Source: Demequina sp. TMPB413
GTDB taxonomy: Bacteria > Actinomycetota > Actinomycetes > Actinomycetales > Demequinaceae
Assembly (NCBI RefSeq): GCF_020447105.2
Contig: NZ_CP096184.1
Coordinates: 1,302,001 to 1,366,000 of the forward strand
Direction: 5' to 3'
Length of the DNA: 64,000 bases
Numbering within the stretch: the first letter of the stretch is position 1; every line of letters starts with the position of its first letter. Shown here one piece after another: positions 1 to 8,377 of this stretch. The translations under genes were made by a program, and so were the position numbers. The notes beneath the pieces were generated by a model. It worked only from the letters and a program-made list of their open reading frames with translations. It searched no databases and was not told the DNA's origin.

Positions 1-567
1 ACCGTCCTCACGCCTGTCACTGACGGCACCGCGCCCATCGATCGGATCCCCGTCAGGCGCCAGCGCCTGTGGATCGCCGTCACATCGCTCCTGGTCATTC
101 TGCTGGGTGTTGCCGGCTACCTCATCTACCACCTGTCCGACGTGGCCAACCAGTGGGAAACCCAGGTCGAAGACATCAAGGCCCAGAACTACGACCTCGG
201 CCAACGCCTCGCCGACGAACAAACCCAGGTGATCGAGCTCCAAGGCCAGGTGGACACCGTCTCCGAGCAGCTTCGCACCGTGCAGCAACGCATCCTCGAG
301 CTCGCCGACGACGTTGCCCAGCGGGACGACAACGCCGAGTTCTACGCACGCCAGATCACCGACCTGACCGGAGTCCTCACCACAGCGTCGGCCGTTGCCA
401 ACTCGCTCAACAAGTGCGTCGAGTACAAGGAACAGCTGATCGGCTACCTCAAAGAGCCCGACAACTACGACCCAGCAGAGGTCGAGGCATTCGAGACGGG
501 CGTGGACAAGGTGTGCACGGCGGCCACCTCGGCGAACGTGGACTTGCAAACGGTCCTCGCGCAATGA
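1..567 (+). CDS. membrane-anchored coiled-coil protein (5' end outside window)
   Basis: The open frame runs in from the left edge, so the start is not visible; 188 residues remain. They show a basic stretch (VRRQRLW), one membrane segment (about visible residues 24-45), then a long heptad-like coiled coil rich in Q, E, L and V. Two cysteines follow near the C-terminus, in NKC and KVC. This predicts a single-pass protein with an extracellular coiled coil. The stop overlaps the start of the next gene (ATGA), so the two are translationally coupled. The downstream gene at 1391 has the same architecture, including the cysteine pair, so the two are probable paralogues. I do not recognise a named family. 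A role as partner or tether of the neighbouring protease is inferred only from the conserved gene pairing. Confidence 0.8.
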   Translation, partial: TVLTPVTDGTAPIDRIPVRRQRLWIAVTSLLVILLGVAGYLIYHLSDVANQWETQVEDIKAQNYDLGQRLADEQTQVIELQGQVDTVSEQLRTVQQRILELADDVAQRDDNAEFYARQITDLTGVLTTASAVANSLNKCVEYKEQLIGYLKEPDNYDPAEVEAFETGVDKVCTAATSANVDLQTVLAQ

Positions 568-1298
568 CCTCGCGTGTTGCGATAGCTGCGGCCTGCGCCG
601 CGGCGGTGGTGCTGGCAGGGTGCGCGGCCATTCCCGACGCCCCCAGCCCGCTGCCGTCCGACTACGTCCCCTCCGTGTCAGTCGAAGACGTCGAAAAGCC
701 AGGAAACCTCGCGCCCGACGGCTTCAGCGCAGCCCAGCGCATGACCGTACGCGTCCGCAACGTCACCTGCAGGGACCTCCAGACCGGCACCGGCTTCGCC
801 TACGACGCTCACACCCTGGTGACCAACCGCCACGTCGTCGAGAACACGCGCAAGTTGGAGGTCACCACCTACGATGGCCGCACCATCTCGGTCACGGCCG
901 CATCAGTGGCGGCCGTCGCGGACCTCGCGGTCATCACCACCGAAGAAGCCATGAGCGCAGGCGCCGTCCTCGCTCAAGAGGACCCGATCGAGGGAGACGC
1001 CATCACCGTGGTCGGCTACCCCAACGGCGGCAAGCTCACCACCGTCTCCGGCGTGGTGCTCGGATCCACAGCAGACCCGCTTGGAACGGCGCTCGGCCAG
1101 GTGCTCGCCACCACCGCGCCCGTGCAGCCAGGCTCCTCCGGTTCACCCGTTCTGAACGAGCGCGGCGAGGTGGTGGGAGTGATCTACGCCAAGAACGAGG
1201 CGGAGCAGTCCTTCATGGTGCCGGTGTCGATGCTCCGCACCCTGCTCGACGAGGAGCAACTCCTGGTACCTCAGCAACAGTCCTGCGACAACTCCTAG
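564..1298 (+). CDS. trypsin-like serine protease lipoprotein (copy 1)
   Basis: Predicted extracytoplasmic S1-type endopeptidase of 244 residues. An N-terminal signal ends in the lipobox LAGC, with Cys20 as the lipidated residue. The catalytic triad is readable: His90 in TNRHVV, Asp120 in AVADLAV, and Ser192 in QPGSSGSP. The sequence around these resembles the HtrA/S1C group but there is no PDZ domain, so it is a bare protease domain. Cys69 and Cys241 are matched in the copy at 2077 and may form a disulfide. ATG at 564 overlaps the upstream stop; a longer frame reading back to 69 lies inside the coiled-coil gene and is rejected. Substrate unknown. Confidence 0.88.
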   Translation: MTSRVAIAAACAAAVVLAGCAAIPDAPSPLPSDYVPSVSVEDVEKPGNLAPDGFSAAQRMTVRVRNVTCRDLQTGTGFAYDAHTLVTNRHVVENTRKLEVTTYDGRTISVTAASVAAVADLAVITTEEAMSAGAVLAQEDPIEGDAITVVGYPNGGKLTTVSGVVLGSTADPLGTALGQVLATTAPVQPGSSGSPVLNERGEVVGVIYAKNEAEQSFMVPVSMLRTLLDEEQLLVPQQQSCDNS

Positions 1299-1390
1299 CC
1301 TCTTGTGATGTTTCCCGCACCCGGGCCCCGAAGCATTCCGCATCGGCCACGCCTGAGGTAATGTCCGACCCGCGAGCCTGAGGGAGAGTC

Positions 1391-2080
1391 ATGTCGGAAC
1401 AGCCTGGCGCAAGTGCGCCCACACCCCCCTTTGAGCCAGAGGCTCGCCCCGAGCCGCTTGGTGCGCCGCCCGTCGGCCCTGCTGCTTCCGTGGCCCTCCC
1501 GCCCGTCGGCCCTGCTGCTTCCGTGGCGTACCCAACCCCGCCCGTCGGCGACGCCTTCCCACTGGCGACCCCACCCGTCGGCGACGCTCCCAACCCGCCC
1601 CGCCGCAAGCGTCGTCTCCTGCGATGGCTCGGGTGGAGCACCGCGGGCCTTGGCGTGCTCGCCCTCGTGGGCCTGAGCGCCTACCTGGTGGTGGTCTCGC
1701 AGCAATGGAGCGACAGGGTAGACGAACTCACCGCGATCTCGGAGGACCTCGGACAATCCGTCGCCGACGCGCGCGCCGCACAGGCCGACGCGGAGGCCAG
1801 GATGGACACCGCACGCGTGGAGCTCGAGAACGCGACCGCACGCATCAGCGACCTCGCGAACGAGGAGGCGCAAGCGAAGGACCGGGAATCCGTGCTGATC
1901 GGGTACGTGGACGCCGCACTCAGTTGCGCCGACTCCAGGCAAGAGGTCATCGACGTGCTGACGGACCCTGGTCTGATCTTCCAAGGCAAGTCCAACGCGC
2001 AGGTGGAGCGCGAGGTCACCGCCTACTGCAATGAAGTCACCTCAGGCTTCGCCACGTTCAAGGAAGAGATCGGCCAGTGA
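1391..2080 (+). CDS. proline-rich, membrane-anchored coiled-coil protein (copy 2)
   Basis: 229 residues. Residues 1-70 are proline/alanine-rich and carry PPVG repeats. Then come a basic patch (RRKRRLLRW), a membrane segment (about 80-102), a coiled coil (about 106-165) and a C-terminal part with Cys179 and Cys213. The proline-rich part should be cytoplasmic and the coiled coil outside. A GGGAG ribosome site lies 5 bases before ATG 1391, and TAATGT at 1358-1363 could be a -10 box, so this copy may have its own promoter. The stop overlaps the next start as GTGA. Architecture and neighbour match the gene that ends at 567. No recognised family or function. Confidence 0.82.
   Translation: MSEQPGASAPTPPFEPEARPEPLGAPPVGPAASVALPPVGPAASVAYPTPPVGDAFPLATPPVGDAPNPPRRKRRLLRWLGWSTAGLGVLALVGLSAYLVVVSQQWSDRVDELTAISEDLGQSVADARAAQADAEARMDTARVELENATARISDLANEEAQAKDRESVLIGYVDAALSCADSRQEVIDVLTDPGLIFQGKSNAQVEREVTAYCNEVTSGFATFKEEIGQ
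1468..1587 (+). repeat. 33-bp-period repeats coding PPVG units
   Basis: A 26-base block at 1468-1493 recurs identically at 1501-1526, 33 bases apart. A shorter block (CCCGTCGGCGACGC) occurs at 1541-1554 and 1574-1587, again 33 bases apart. The array encodes PPVGPAASVA-like and PPVGDA-like units in the cytoplasmic tail. Near-identity at the DNA level suggests recent slippage or recombination, so copy number may vary between strains. Confidence 0.8.
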
Positions 2081-2799
2081 CTCGACCTGGACGGGCGGTC
2101 GTGGGGCTCGGCACCGCGTTCGCCCTGACCGCGTGCGGCGTGATTCCCGCACCGCCGCCAGCGCTCGATGCCAACTTCATCCCCGACGTCGTCTCCCCCA
2201 CGATCGACCCCTCGGCGGCGGCATCGGACGGGTTCTCCACCGAGCAACACCTCGCCGTCCGCATCCGCGTCGAAACGTGCGAGGGCTGGGCGACGGGCTC
2301 CGGCTGGATCCTCGCCGACAACCAGGTGGTCACCAACCGGCACGTCATCGAAGGCGGCACGCGCATCGAGGTCACCACGTATGACGGGCGCGACTACCCG
2401 GTGATCTCATCGCAGGTGGCGCCCGTGGCGGACCTTGGCCTGCTGACGCTCGACAGCGTCTTCACCGAGACCGCCGAGTACGAGATCAGCGGCGCGACGT
2501 TCCTCGACCCTCTCACCATCATCGGGTACCCCTCTGGCTCCCTCCTCACCGTCGAGGAAGGCCACTACCTGGGCACAGGGCTCGACGAGGTGGGCGACAC
2601 CGGGGAACTCGTGTGGTCGCTGCGCGGACCCGTCCAGCCTGGCAGCTCCGGCTCCGCGGTCTTCAACCCTGACGGCAAAGTGGTGGCCGTTGTCTACGCG
2701 GGCGACGAATTCCAGACGGCCATCGCGTGGCCCGTGGTGTGGCTCGACAGGCTGATCAAGGACCCCGCTGGCTGGGAAGCCAACCCGCCCGCCTGCTGA
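2077..2799 (+). CDS. trypsin-like serine protease lipoprotein (copy 2)
   Basis: 240 residues, same design as the protease at 564. The signal ends in LTAC (Cys20 lipidated), a short Pro-rich linker follows, then the S1 fold with His89 (TNRHVI), Asp119 (PVADLGL) and Ser191 (QPGSSGSA). Cys68 and Cys240 match the extra cysteine pair of copy 1. The two proteases share blocks such as DGFS, VTTYDGR and PVQPGSSGS, so they are duplicates that have diverged around the specificity loops. GTG at 2077 is chosen because it overlaps the upstream stop (GTGA), like the ATGA overlap in copy 1. Probably cell-surface proteolysis; substrate unknown. Confidence 0.87.
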   Translation: MTRPGRAVVGLGTAFALTACGVIPAPPPALDANFIPDVVSPTIDPSAAASDGFSTEQHLAVRIRVETCEGWATGSGWILADNQVVTNRHVIEGGTRIEVTTYDGRDYPVISSQVAPVADLGLLTLDSVFTETAEYEISGATFLDPLTIIGYPSGSLLTVEEGHYLGTGLDEVGDTGELVWSLRGPVQPGSSGSAVFNPDGKVVAVVYAGDEFQTAIAWPVVWLDRLIKDPAGWEANPPAC

Positions 2800-2804
2800 C
2801 CCCT

Positions 2805-2950
2805 CACAAGTGGCTCAATCCGTACCGGATTTCGCCGCTTCGTGGCACAAGTGGCTCAATCCGTACCGGATTTCGCGGCTACGGGGCACAAGTGGCTCAA
2901 TCCGTATCGGATTTCGCCGCTTTGTGGCGTGAATGGCTAGATCCGTACCG
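2805..2950. repeat. 41-bp tandem palindromic repeat array (3.5 copies)
   Basis: Contiguous copies at 2805-2845, 2846-2886 and 2887-2927, plus a decayed copy at 2928-2950. Each full copy holds the core palindrome AATCCG-TAC-CGGATT (TAT in copy 3). In copies 1 and 3 the pairing extends to a stem spanning about 33 bases (2808-2840 in copy 1), with one 2-base internal bulge per arm. The array sits between the stop of the second protease gene and the stop of the convergent sseB-like gene, where an RNA terminator or a protein-binding array is plausible. No unique spacers separate the copies, so it is not CRISPR. Confidence 0.85.
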
Positions 2951-2961
2951 CGAGCCCGGAT

Positions 2962-3714
2962 TCAGCCGGACCAGGGCGCCAGCCGCAACTCCATGCTGTC
3001 CACCCTGTCCGCCACCACCGGAGAGGCCGCTAACGCCTCGTGGACCCTGCGCACAGCGTCGTCAACGGCGTTTCGCTGAAGGCCGGGCACGAGCATCACC
3101 ACCACCGCCACCTCGGCCCGCTTGCCTGGTGTCGCGTCGATGCGGCGCACCTCGTCATCCAAGGGCACTGCTTCGATGATGGCCTCGCGAACGTCCTCGA
3201 CCACGCGGTCGTCCATCACCGCCGGCCGCCACTGCTCACCCTGACCAAGAGCCCACACCGCGGGCCGCGGGATCAGGACGGACTCCATGGACGGGTTCAG
3301 CACCATCACGTTCCAGCCCTCGGCGGCGGCCGCCAGCGCGGCGCGAGGTCCCTCTGCTGGGACGGGGCGGGCATCGGCGTTCCATGTGCGCATCGCGTCC
3401 ACGTCGGTGAAGATCGGTAGCGCCGCCCTGCCATCCGGCATGTGCACCGCAACTACGCCCGCGGACGCCACGTGATCCTGCTCGACGCCGTGCTTGCCCA
3501 TCACTCGCTGCTCGCCATCGGCCAGCACCGGCACCAATACGCGCGCATACTGCAGCGCGTCCACCACCTCGGCAAGAGTTGCCTTGCCCCGCGAGAAGCG
3601 AATCAGGGCTTGAGCCAAGCGAGCGTCGGCCGTGCCGTCGTCGTCCGCGAAGAGCGATGACGGAATCTCTTTGAGCGAATCCGGCAGGGGTTGCTCTTCG
3701 TTGTCGCTCACCAT
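2962..3714 (-). CDS. SseB family protein
   Basis: 250 residues. The sequence has the features of the SseB N-terminal domain family: a middle segment reading VLVPVLAD, then LPIFTDVDAMRTW, then a block around LNPSMESVLIPRPAVWAL. The family is named after enterobacterial SseB, but actinobacterial members are cytoplasmic proteins of unknown function often found beside the PriA/HisA gene, as here. The C-terminal half may contribute a second related domain. It is the last gene of the histidine-operon strand, 26 bases after the lipoprotein gene. Family call fairly sure; biochemical role unknown. Confidence 0.8.
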   Translation of the reverse strand: MVSDNEEQPLPDSLKEIPSSLFADDDGTADARLAQALIRFSRGKATLAEVVDALQYARVLVPVLADGEQRVMGKHGVEQDHVASAGVVAVHMPDGRAALPIFTDVDAMRTWNADARPVPAEGPRAALAAAAEGWNVMVLNPSMESVLIPRPAVWALGQGEQWRPAVMDDRVVEDVREAIIEAVPLDDEVRRIDATPGKRAEVAVVVMLVPGLQRNAVDDAVRRVHEALAASPVVADRVDSMELRLAPWSG

Positions 3715-3740
3715 GCCAGCCTAGTAAACGCCGCCGACAA

Positions 3741-4325
3741 CTAATTGACCCCAGCAGCCGACTTGAGTTCATCAACGATTCCTGGCGGCGATCCAAGGGC
3801 GCCCCGCACCAGCTTCTCCTCGCTGGAGAAGCCTGGCGCCACCGTGAACGGGTCGTCGGTCAGGCGAACCTCGTGACAGCCGTAGCTGTCCACCGTCGCG
3901 CCCCACAACTCATCGTCAACTTGGAAGGCGACGAGCCACCGTGGCCCGAAGTCGAGGGTGCACACCACGTCGTCAGGGAGCGTCACCAAGCCGCGCAGGA
4001 CGCCGTCCACCGCGCCCATCTTGTCCGACGGAATGGCGGCAGGCTCACCCACACGCGTCCACACACGCTGCTGCTCGGCATCGGCTCCCGGCACGCCTTC
4101 CGTGTCGGCCGTGTATTGACACAACCATGCCGCCTCGGGCTTGGCAATGTCTGGCAACTGGTCGGCGTACTCGGTGCCAACGTCCGCCCCAGTCGGCGGA
4201 ACCGGCAGGGTCTGGGGACAGATCCTGGTCGCGTCGCTAGCGTCGTCTTGGTTGCTTGCGCAGGCCGCGCCGCTCAGGGCCACGAGCGCCGCTGCCGTCA
4301 TCGCGAACTGCTTCGCTCTTGTCAC
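3741..4325 (-). CDS. putative secreted lipoprotein of unknown function
   Basis: 194 residues from GTG 4325, chosen because AGGAGGT lies 5 bases upstream; the longer frame overlaps priA and has no such site. The N-terminus (TRAKQF then MTAAALVALSGAACAS) is a signal sequence with a poor lipobox (GAAC lacks the usual aliphatic -3 residue), so it is either a lipoprotein or a secreted protein. The mature part has several cysteines (CPQTLPVPP, WLCQYT, VVCTLDF, YGCHEV) that may form disulfides. I recognise no domain. It lies between priA and the sseB-like gene. Confidence 0.7.
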   Translation of the reverse strand: MTRAKQFAMTAAALVALSGAACASNQDDASDATRICPQTLPVPPTGADVGTEYADQLPDIAKPEAAWLCQYTADTEGVPGADAEQQRVWTRVGEPAAIPSDKMGAVDGVLRGLVTLPDDVVCTLDFGPRWLVAFQVDDELWGATVDSYGCHEVRLTDDPFTVAPGFSSEEKLVRGALGSPPGIVDELKSAAGVN

Positions 4326-4402
4326 GCTGCACCTCCTGATCGGACGTGTCCTGTCGCCGTGCTCTCCATCCACCTTAAGACGGACGGCGCTGGCGCGCGT
4401 CG

Positions 4403-5140
4403 CTACGGTCGGCCTGCGGCCTTGAGCGCCTGCGGCAGCGTGAAGTTGCCGTTGTACAGCGCCTTGCCAACAATCGCGCCCTCGACCCCCACTGGGGTGA
4501 GCGTGCGAATGGCCTCGATGTCCGCGAGTGAACTCACGCCGCCGGACGCGACCACCGGGGCCTTGGTGGCGGCGCACATCTGCGCGAGCAACTCAAGGTT
4601 TGGCCCGTTCAGCATGCCGTCCTTGTTGACGTCGGTCACCACGTAGCGGGAGCAGCCAGCGGCGTCGAGCCGTGCGAGCACCTCCCACAGGTCGCCGCCG
4701 TCCTTGGTCCAACCACGTGCGGCCAGGGTGGTGCCCCGCACGTCCAGGCCCACGGCGACCCTGTCTCCGTACCGATCAATCGCCGACGCCGTCCATTCGG
4801 GGTTTTCTAAGGCGGCGGTGCCGAGGTTGACGCGGGTGCAACCGGTCGCCATGGCGCGCTCCAAGGACTCGTCGTCGCGGATGCCGCCGCTCATCTCGAC
4901 CTTGACGTCGACGGCCTTGACTACCTCTGCGAGAAGTTCTGCATTGGACCCTCTGCCGAACGCCGCGTCGAGGTCGACCAAGTGAATCCACTCTGCTCCA
5001 CCCTTAACCCAATCGAGCGCCGCGCTCAGCGGGTCGCCGTAACCAGTCTCGGAGCCAGCGGCGCCCTGAGTGAGCCGCACGGCCTGGCCGTCGGCAACGT
5101 CGACGGCTGGCAGGAGTTCGAGGCGGGGCAGGTCGGTCAT
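4403..5140 (-). CDS. priA: phosphoribosyl isomerase A (HisA/TrpF bifunctional)
   Basis: 245-residue TIM barrel that isomerises ProFAR to PRFAR in histidine synthesis. In many actinobacteria it also isomerises phosphoribosyl anthranilate in tryptophan synthesis, replacing TrpF. Visible marks are the N-terminal LLPAVDV with catalytic Asp14, the phosphate loop SGGIRDD, the second acidic site in TDVNKDG (about 170-174), and the C-terminal phosphate-binding ASGGVSS with [12 protein letters not shown] 5140 begins [15 protein letters not shown], the usual HisA start; a longer frame upstream runs through non-coding repeat DNA. It lies downstream of hisH, separated by a 265-bp gap holding an inverted-repeat element. 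Dual function is inferred from lineage; trpF is not visible here. Confidence 0.93.
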   Translation of the reverse strand: MTDLPRLELLPAVDVADGQAVRLTQGAAGSETGYGDPLSAALDWVKGGAEWIHLVDLDAAFGRGSNAELLAEVVKAVDVKVEMSGGIRDDESLERAMATGCTRVNLGTAALENPEWTASAIDRYGDRVAVGLDVRGTTLAARGWTKDGGDLWEVLARLDAAGCSRYVVTDVNKDGMLNGPNLELLAQMCAATKAPVVASGGVSSLADIEAIRTLTPVGVEGAIVGKALYNGNFTLPQALKAAGRP

Positions 5141-5240
5141 CGCGGTCGCTTTCTCGAGTGCGTGTGGGCCGCGGACCAGAGTACCCGTAGCGGGGCCTGG
5201 CTCCTGGCGGCGCGACCGCGCGCGCGTCTGTTCCCGCCTC

Positions 5241-5359
5241 CGTGCACGCTGCGCCGCAGAAGAGAACTCACTACCCAACTCACGTGAGAACCCGCGCCGC
5301 AACGGTGACCCAGCTCCCCGTGTCGGGCGTGTAGTGAGTTCTTGACAAGCGGTGCACGC
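5241..5359. repeat. intergenic element bounded by inverted repeats
   Basis: AGAACTCACTAC at 5263-5274 is matched exactly by its reverse complement at 5331-5342. Farther out, CGTGCACGCT near 5241 pairs with AGCGGTGCACG near 5349-5359 with one extra base. The roughly 120-bp unit lies between hisH and priA. It looks like a mobile or repetitive palindromic intergenic element rather than a simple terminator, because the arms are 56 bases apart. Effect on operon read-through unknown. Confidence 0.65.
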
Positions 5360-5405
5360 ACCGGCGCCGGGGAGAACCGCCGCCGTGTGGCACTCGAGGT
5401 TCGTG

Positions 5406-6056
5406 CTAGAGCGTCGCCACCCAGTTGCGCAGCAACTGCAGCCCTGCCTCGCCGGACTTCTCGGGGTGGAACTGGGTAGCACTCAGCGGCCCATTCTCCA
5501 CGGCGGCCACAAAGCGGTCGGCGTCGTCGCCCTCCCCCGCCTCCGACCACGTCACGAGCGGCGGCGCGAAACGGCCGGTGTCCTCGGACGTCCCCAACGG
5601 AAAGTCGCGCACCCCATACGAGTGCACAAAGTAGAAGCGCGCGTCCGCCACGCCGGCGAACAACCGGCTCTCGGCAGGAGGAGACACGTGGGCCCACCCC
5701 ATGTTGGGAACGATGGTGGTGCGCAATTGCTCCACGGTCCCCGGCCACTGATCGAGGCCTGCGGCGGCGTCTCCGTGCTCCACGCCTTGCTCAAACATGA
5801 TCTGCATGCCCACGCAGATGCCGAGCACCGGGCGCCCGCCTGCCAGGCGACGCCCCACGATCTGGTCCCCGCGCACCGTGCGCAGCCCTTCCATGCATGC
5901 GGCAAAGGCGCCCACGCCCGGCACCAGCAGTCCGTCGGCATTCTCGGCGGCGTCACGGGCAGCCGTCAGCGTCACGTCCGCGCCCACGTGCTCGAGCGCG
6001 CGTACAGCGGATCGCACGTTGCCAAAGCCGTAGTCGAGCACAGTCACCGTAGGCAT
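5406..6056 (-). CDS. hisH: imidazole glycerol phosphate synthase, glutaminase subunit
   Basis: 216-residue class I glutamine amidotransferase that hydrolyses glutamine and passes ammonia to HisF to make IGP and AICAR. It starts [16 protein letters not shown], with the oxyanion-strand motif VPGVGAF, nucleophile Cys81 in LGICVGMQ, and His197/Glu199 in FHPEKSG completing the triad. Length is normal. It lies 9 bases after the unknown gene at 6066. The HisF partner is not in this window. Confidence 0.95.
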   Translation of the reverse strand: MPTVTVLDYGFGNVRSAVRALEHVGADVTLTAARDAAENADGLLVPGVGAFAACMEGLRTVRGDQIVGRRLAGGRPVLGICVGMQIMFEQGVEHGDAAAGLDQWPGTVEQLRTTIVPNMGWAHVSPPAESRLFAGVADARFYFVHSYGVRDFPLGTSEDTGRFAPPLVTWSEAGEGDDADRFVAAVENGPLSATQFHPEKSGEAGLQLLRNWVATL

Positions 6057-6065
6057 ACGGCGATT

Positions 6066-6560
6066 CTAACGTTCGGCCCGATTCCGTTGCGCTTCCCGCT
6101 TGGCCTGCTTGGACAGCTTGCGCAGCGTCCTGAAGGCCGCGAACCTGCTCATGTGGGCGTCAAAAACCTTGTCTTGGTGACTGTCTGAGAGGTCGTCGAT
6201 ACTCTGCGCGCCCGTCATGAGCGTGGTCACCACGCCGGGGGCGTCATTGAGGGCAAGCCCAGGAGGCAACGTGTCTCCCCGCTGACCCGCGAGGTATCGC
6301 CACACGGTGATCTGGCCGTCCCTACGCTCCATCGCCAACAGCGGGCGCTCCTTGGCGAAGCTCGACACCGAGTGAGCGGCGGCGTGCATGCTGGCGGGGC
6401 GAGCGTCGTCGAGCACCGCAATGGCCCCTGCAGAGGTTTCGAGGATGGTGGCCTTCACGCCATTGAGAGAGCACAGCGCGGCCAGCACCTTCCCGTTCGG
6501 AATGGGGGTGAAGACCGCCGCAATTTGCGCCGGAGTGCCGTCGAGCGCTTCCTCTGTCAC
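6066..6560 (-). CDS. conserved unknown protein inside the his operon
   Basis: 164 residues from GTG 6560, which overlaps the hisB stop as GTGA. Apart from this coupling there is no clear ribosome site, so re-initiation after hisB is likely. The N-terminal two thirds alternate hydrophobic strands ([26 protein letters not shown]), like a small alpha/beta fold. The C-terminus is strongly basic ([19 protein letters not shown]), possibly nucleic-acid or membrane contacting. No enzyme motif or signal peptide. Its place between hisB and hisH suggests a link to histidine synthesis, but I cannot assign a function. Confidence 0.75.
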   Translation of the reverse strand: MTEEALDGTPAQIAAVFTPIPNGKVLAALCSLNGVKATILETSAGAIAVLDDARPASMHAAAHSVSSFAKERPLLAMERRDGQITVWRYLAGQRGDTLPPGLALNDAPGVVTTLMTGAQSIDDLSDSHQDKVFDAHMSRFAAFRTLRKLSKQAKREAQRNRAER

Positions 6561-7186
6561 AGCGCCCCCTTGGTCGAGGGGATCCCCTTCACCCTGGCGT
6601 CCGCCGCAACCGCCGCACGCAGCGCGCGGGCAAGCGCCTTGAACTGTGCCTCCACGATGTGGTGAGGGTCCCTGCCAGCGAGCACGCGCATGTGCACGCA
6701 GATCCCTGCGTGGTGCGCGATGGATTCGAGGGCGTGCGCTGTGAGCGAGCCTGCGAAGTTGCCGCCGATGAGGTGAGTTGCCTGGCCGGCTGGCTCGCCC
6801 GTGTGCACAAAGTAGGGACGGCCAGACACGTCGACGACGCATTGAGCGAGGGCCTCGTCAAGCGGCACCATGGCGTCGCCAAAGCGGGAAATACCAGCCT
6901 TGTCGCCCAATGCTTGCTTCAAGGCCTCGCCGATGCAGATCGCCACGTCTTCCACAGTGTGGTGACTGTCGATGTGGACGTCACCGGTGGCTTGAACCCG
7001 CAAGTCCATGAGCGAGTGCTTGCCGAGTGCCGTCAGCATGTGGTCGTAGAACGGAACGCCGGTGCTGATCTCGGTGACCCCAGAGCCGTCGAGGTCGAGC
7101 TCGACGAGCACGCTCGACTCGCTCGTGGCCCTCTCGATGCGCCCGGTGCGTGCGGGGGTCGTGTCGCTCGATGCGGTGCTGGTCAT
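6557..7186 (-). CDS. hisB: imidazoleglycerol-phosphate dehydratase
   Basis: 209-residue monofunctional HisB that dehydrates IGP to imidazole acetol phosphate. The metal-binding motifs are visible: [14 protein letters not shown] in the first half and [16 protein letters not shown] in the second half, the duplicated two-manganese fold. No phosphatase domain is fused, as normal in actinobacteria. The start overlaps the hisC stop by 4 bases, and the stop overlaps the start of the unknown gene. Confidence 0.96.
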   Translation of the reverse strand: MTSTASSDTTPARTGRIERATSESSVLVELDLDGSGVTEISTGVPFYDHMLTALGKHSLMDLRVQATGDVHIDSHHTVEDVAICIGEALKQALGDKAGISRFGDAMVPLDEALAQCVVDVSGRPYFVHTGEPAGQATHLIGGNFAGSLTAHALESIAHHAGICVHMRVLAGRDPHHIVEAQFKALARALRAAVAADARVKGIPSTKGAL

Positions 7187-8277
7187 GTGGTGACCTCCAA
7201 GAGTCCATTGCGGAACATTGCCATCTCGCGCGCGGTGCCGATCGAGACCCGCAGCCAGCCCTCGGGGCCCACCACGCGGATCAATACCCCGCGCTGAAGA
7301 AGACCCTCAAAGACCGCGTCCCTGTCAGGCACCGGCCCAAAGAGAACAAAGTTGGCGTCGGTGTCGGGAACCGTGTAGCCCTGGGCGCGCAACCAATCCA
7401 CCGTGTCGTCACGCTCGGCACGAATCTCGTCGACCTGGGCCTGCAACTCGCGGTGGTGAGCAAGGGCCGCGCGCGCTGCCGCCTGGGTGATCGCGCTCAA
7501 GTGATAGGGCAGGCGGACGATGCGCAATGCATTGACGACCTCGCGGCTCGCGGCCAAGTAGCCCAGCCTGCCGCCGGCGAGCGCGAAGGCCTTCGACATC
7601 GTCCGCGTCACCACGAGGTGAGGGGTCTCCGGCAACAGCGTTGCCGCGCTCGGAACGCCCCTGCGACGGAACTCCGCGTAGGCCTCATCCACCACGAGGA
7701 TGCTGCCGCCTGGAACGTCGGCACAAGCGTCGGCAAGGCGGCGGACGTCGTCCAAGCTGACGGCCGTCCCCGTGGGGTTGTTGGGGCTCGCCACCAGCAC
7801 GATCGTGGGCTGGATCGTCGCGATCGCCTCGACGGCGGCATCGATGTCGAGGCCGAAATCGTCGCGGCGCGGCAGGGTCACGTAGTCGGTGACGGTGTCG
7901 CGGCTGTACTCGGGGTACATCGAGTACGTGGGCGCGAAGCTGAGCACCTTGCGCCCTGGACCGGCAAACGCCTGGTGCAAGTGCAACATGATCTCATTGG
8001 AGCCGTTTGCCGCCCAGATGTTGTGGGGCTCGAGGAAGTCGACGTGGCTCTCGTTCGCCAGGTAGTGCGCAAGGTCGGCGCGTAGCGCCATGAACTCGCG
8101 GTCGGGGTAGCGGTTGAGGGTCTCGGCCGCGCTGCGCACGGCTTGCGCGATCGCGTCGACCACGCTGGGCGGTGGCGCATAAGGGTTCTCATTGACGTTG
8201 AGCATGGCGGCAACGTCAAGCTGCGGGGCTCCATATGGCGTGAGACCCAGGAGTTCTGGGCGAAGCGGCAACGTCAT
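7183..8277 (-). CDS. hisC: histidinol-phosphate aminotransferase
   Basis: 364-residue class I/II PLP aminotransferase that transfers an amino group from glutamate to imidazole acetol phosphate. Visible: NENPYAPP near the N-terminus, substrate/PLP contacts NGSNE and SPNNPTG, VVDEAY (Asp197 pairing with the PLP nitrogen), and the Schiff-base lysine Lys229 in TRTMSKAF. Length is typical. It lies 100 bases downstream of hisD; that gap shows no gene or clear structure. Confidence 0.95.
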   Translation of the reverse strand: MTLPLRPELLGLTPYGAPQLDVAAMLNVNENPYAPPPSVVDAIAQAVRSAAETLNRYPDREFMALRADLAHYLANESHVDFLEPHNIWAANGSNEIMLHLHQAFAGPGRKVLSFAPTYSMYPEYSRDTVTDYVTLPRRDDFGLDIDAAVEAIATIQPTIVLVASPNNPTGTAVSLDDVRRLADACADVPGGSILVVDEAYAEFRRRGVPSAATLLPETPHLVVTRTMSKAFALAGGRLGYLAASREVVNALRIVRLPYHLSAITQAAARAALAHHRELQAQVDEIRAERDDTVDWLRAQGYTVPDTDANFVLFGPVPDRDAVFEGLLQRGVLIRVVGPEGWLRVSIGTAREMAMFRNGLLEVTT

Positions 8278-8377
8278 GCGGAGAGTCTAGTGGCGGGGCG
8301 GCGCCTCGCCGATGCGTGGGGCGCGACTGGGGATGCCAACGCCCAGCCTGCCGCCAGAGGTGCCGCCAGGCATGACG

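Noticed and set aside
2805-2950. Possible CRISPR array
   Set aside because: The repeats touch each other with no unique spacers, and no cas gene is near.
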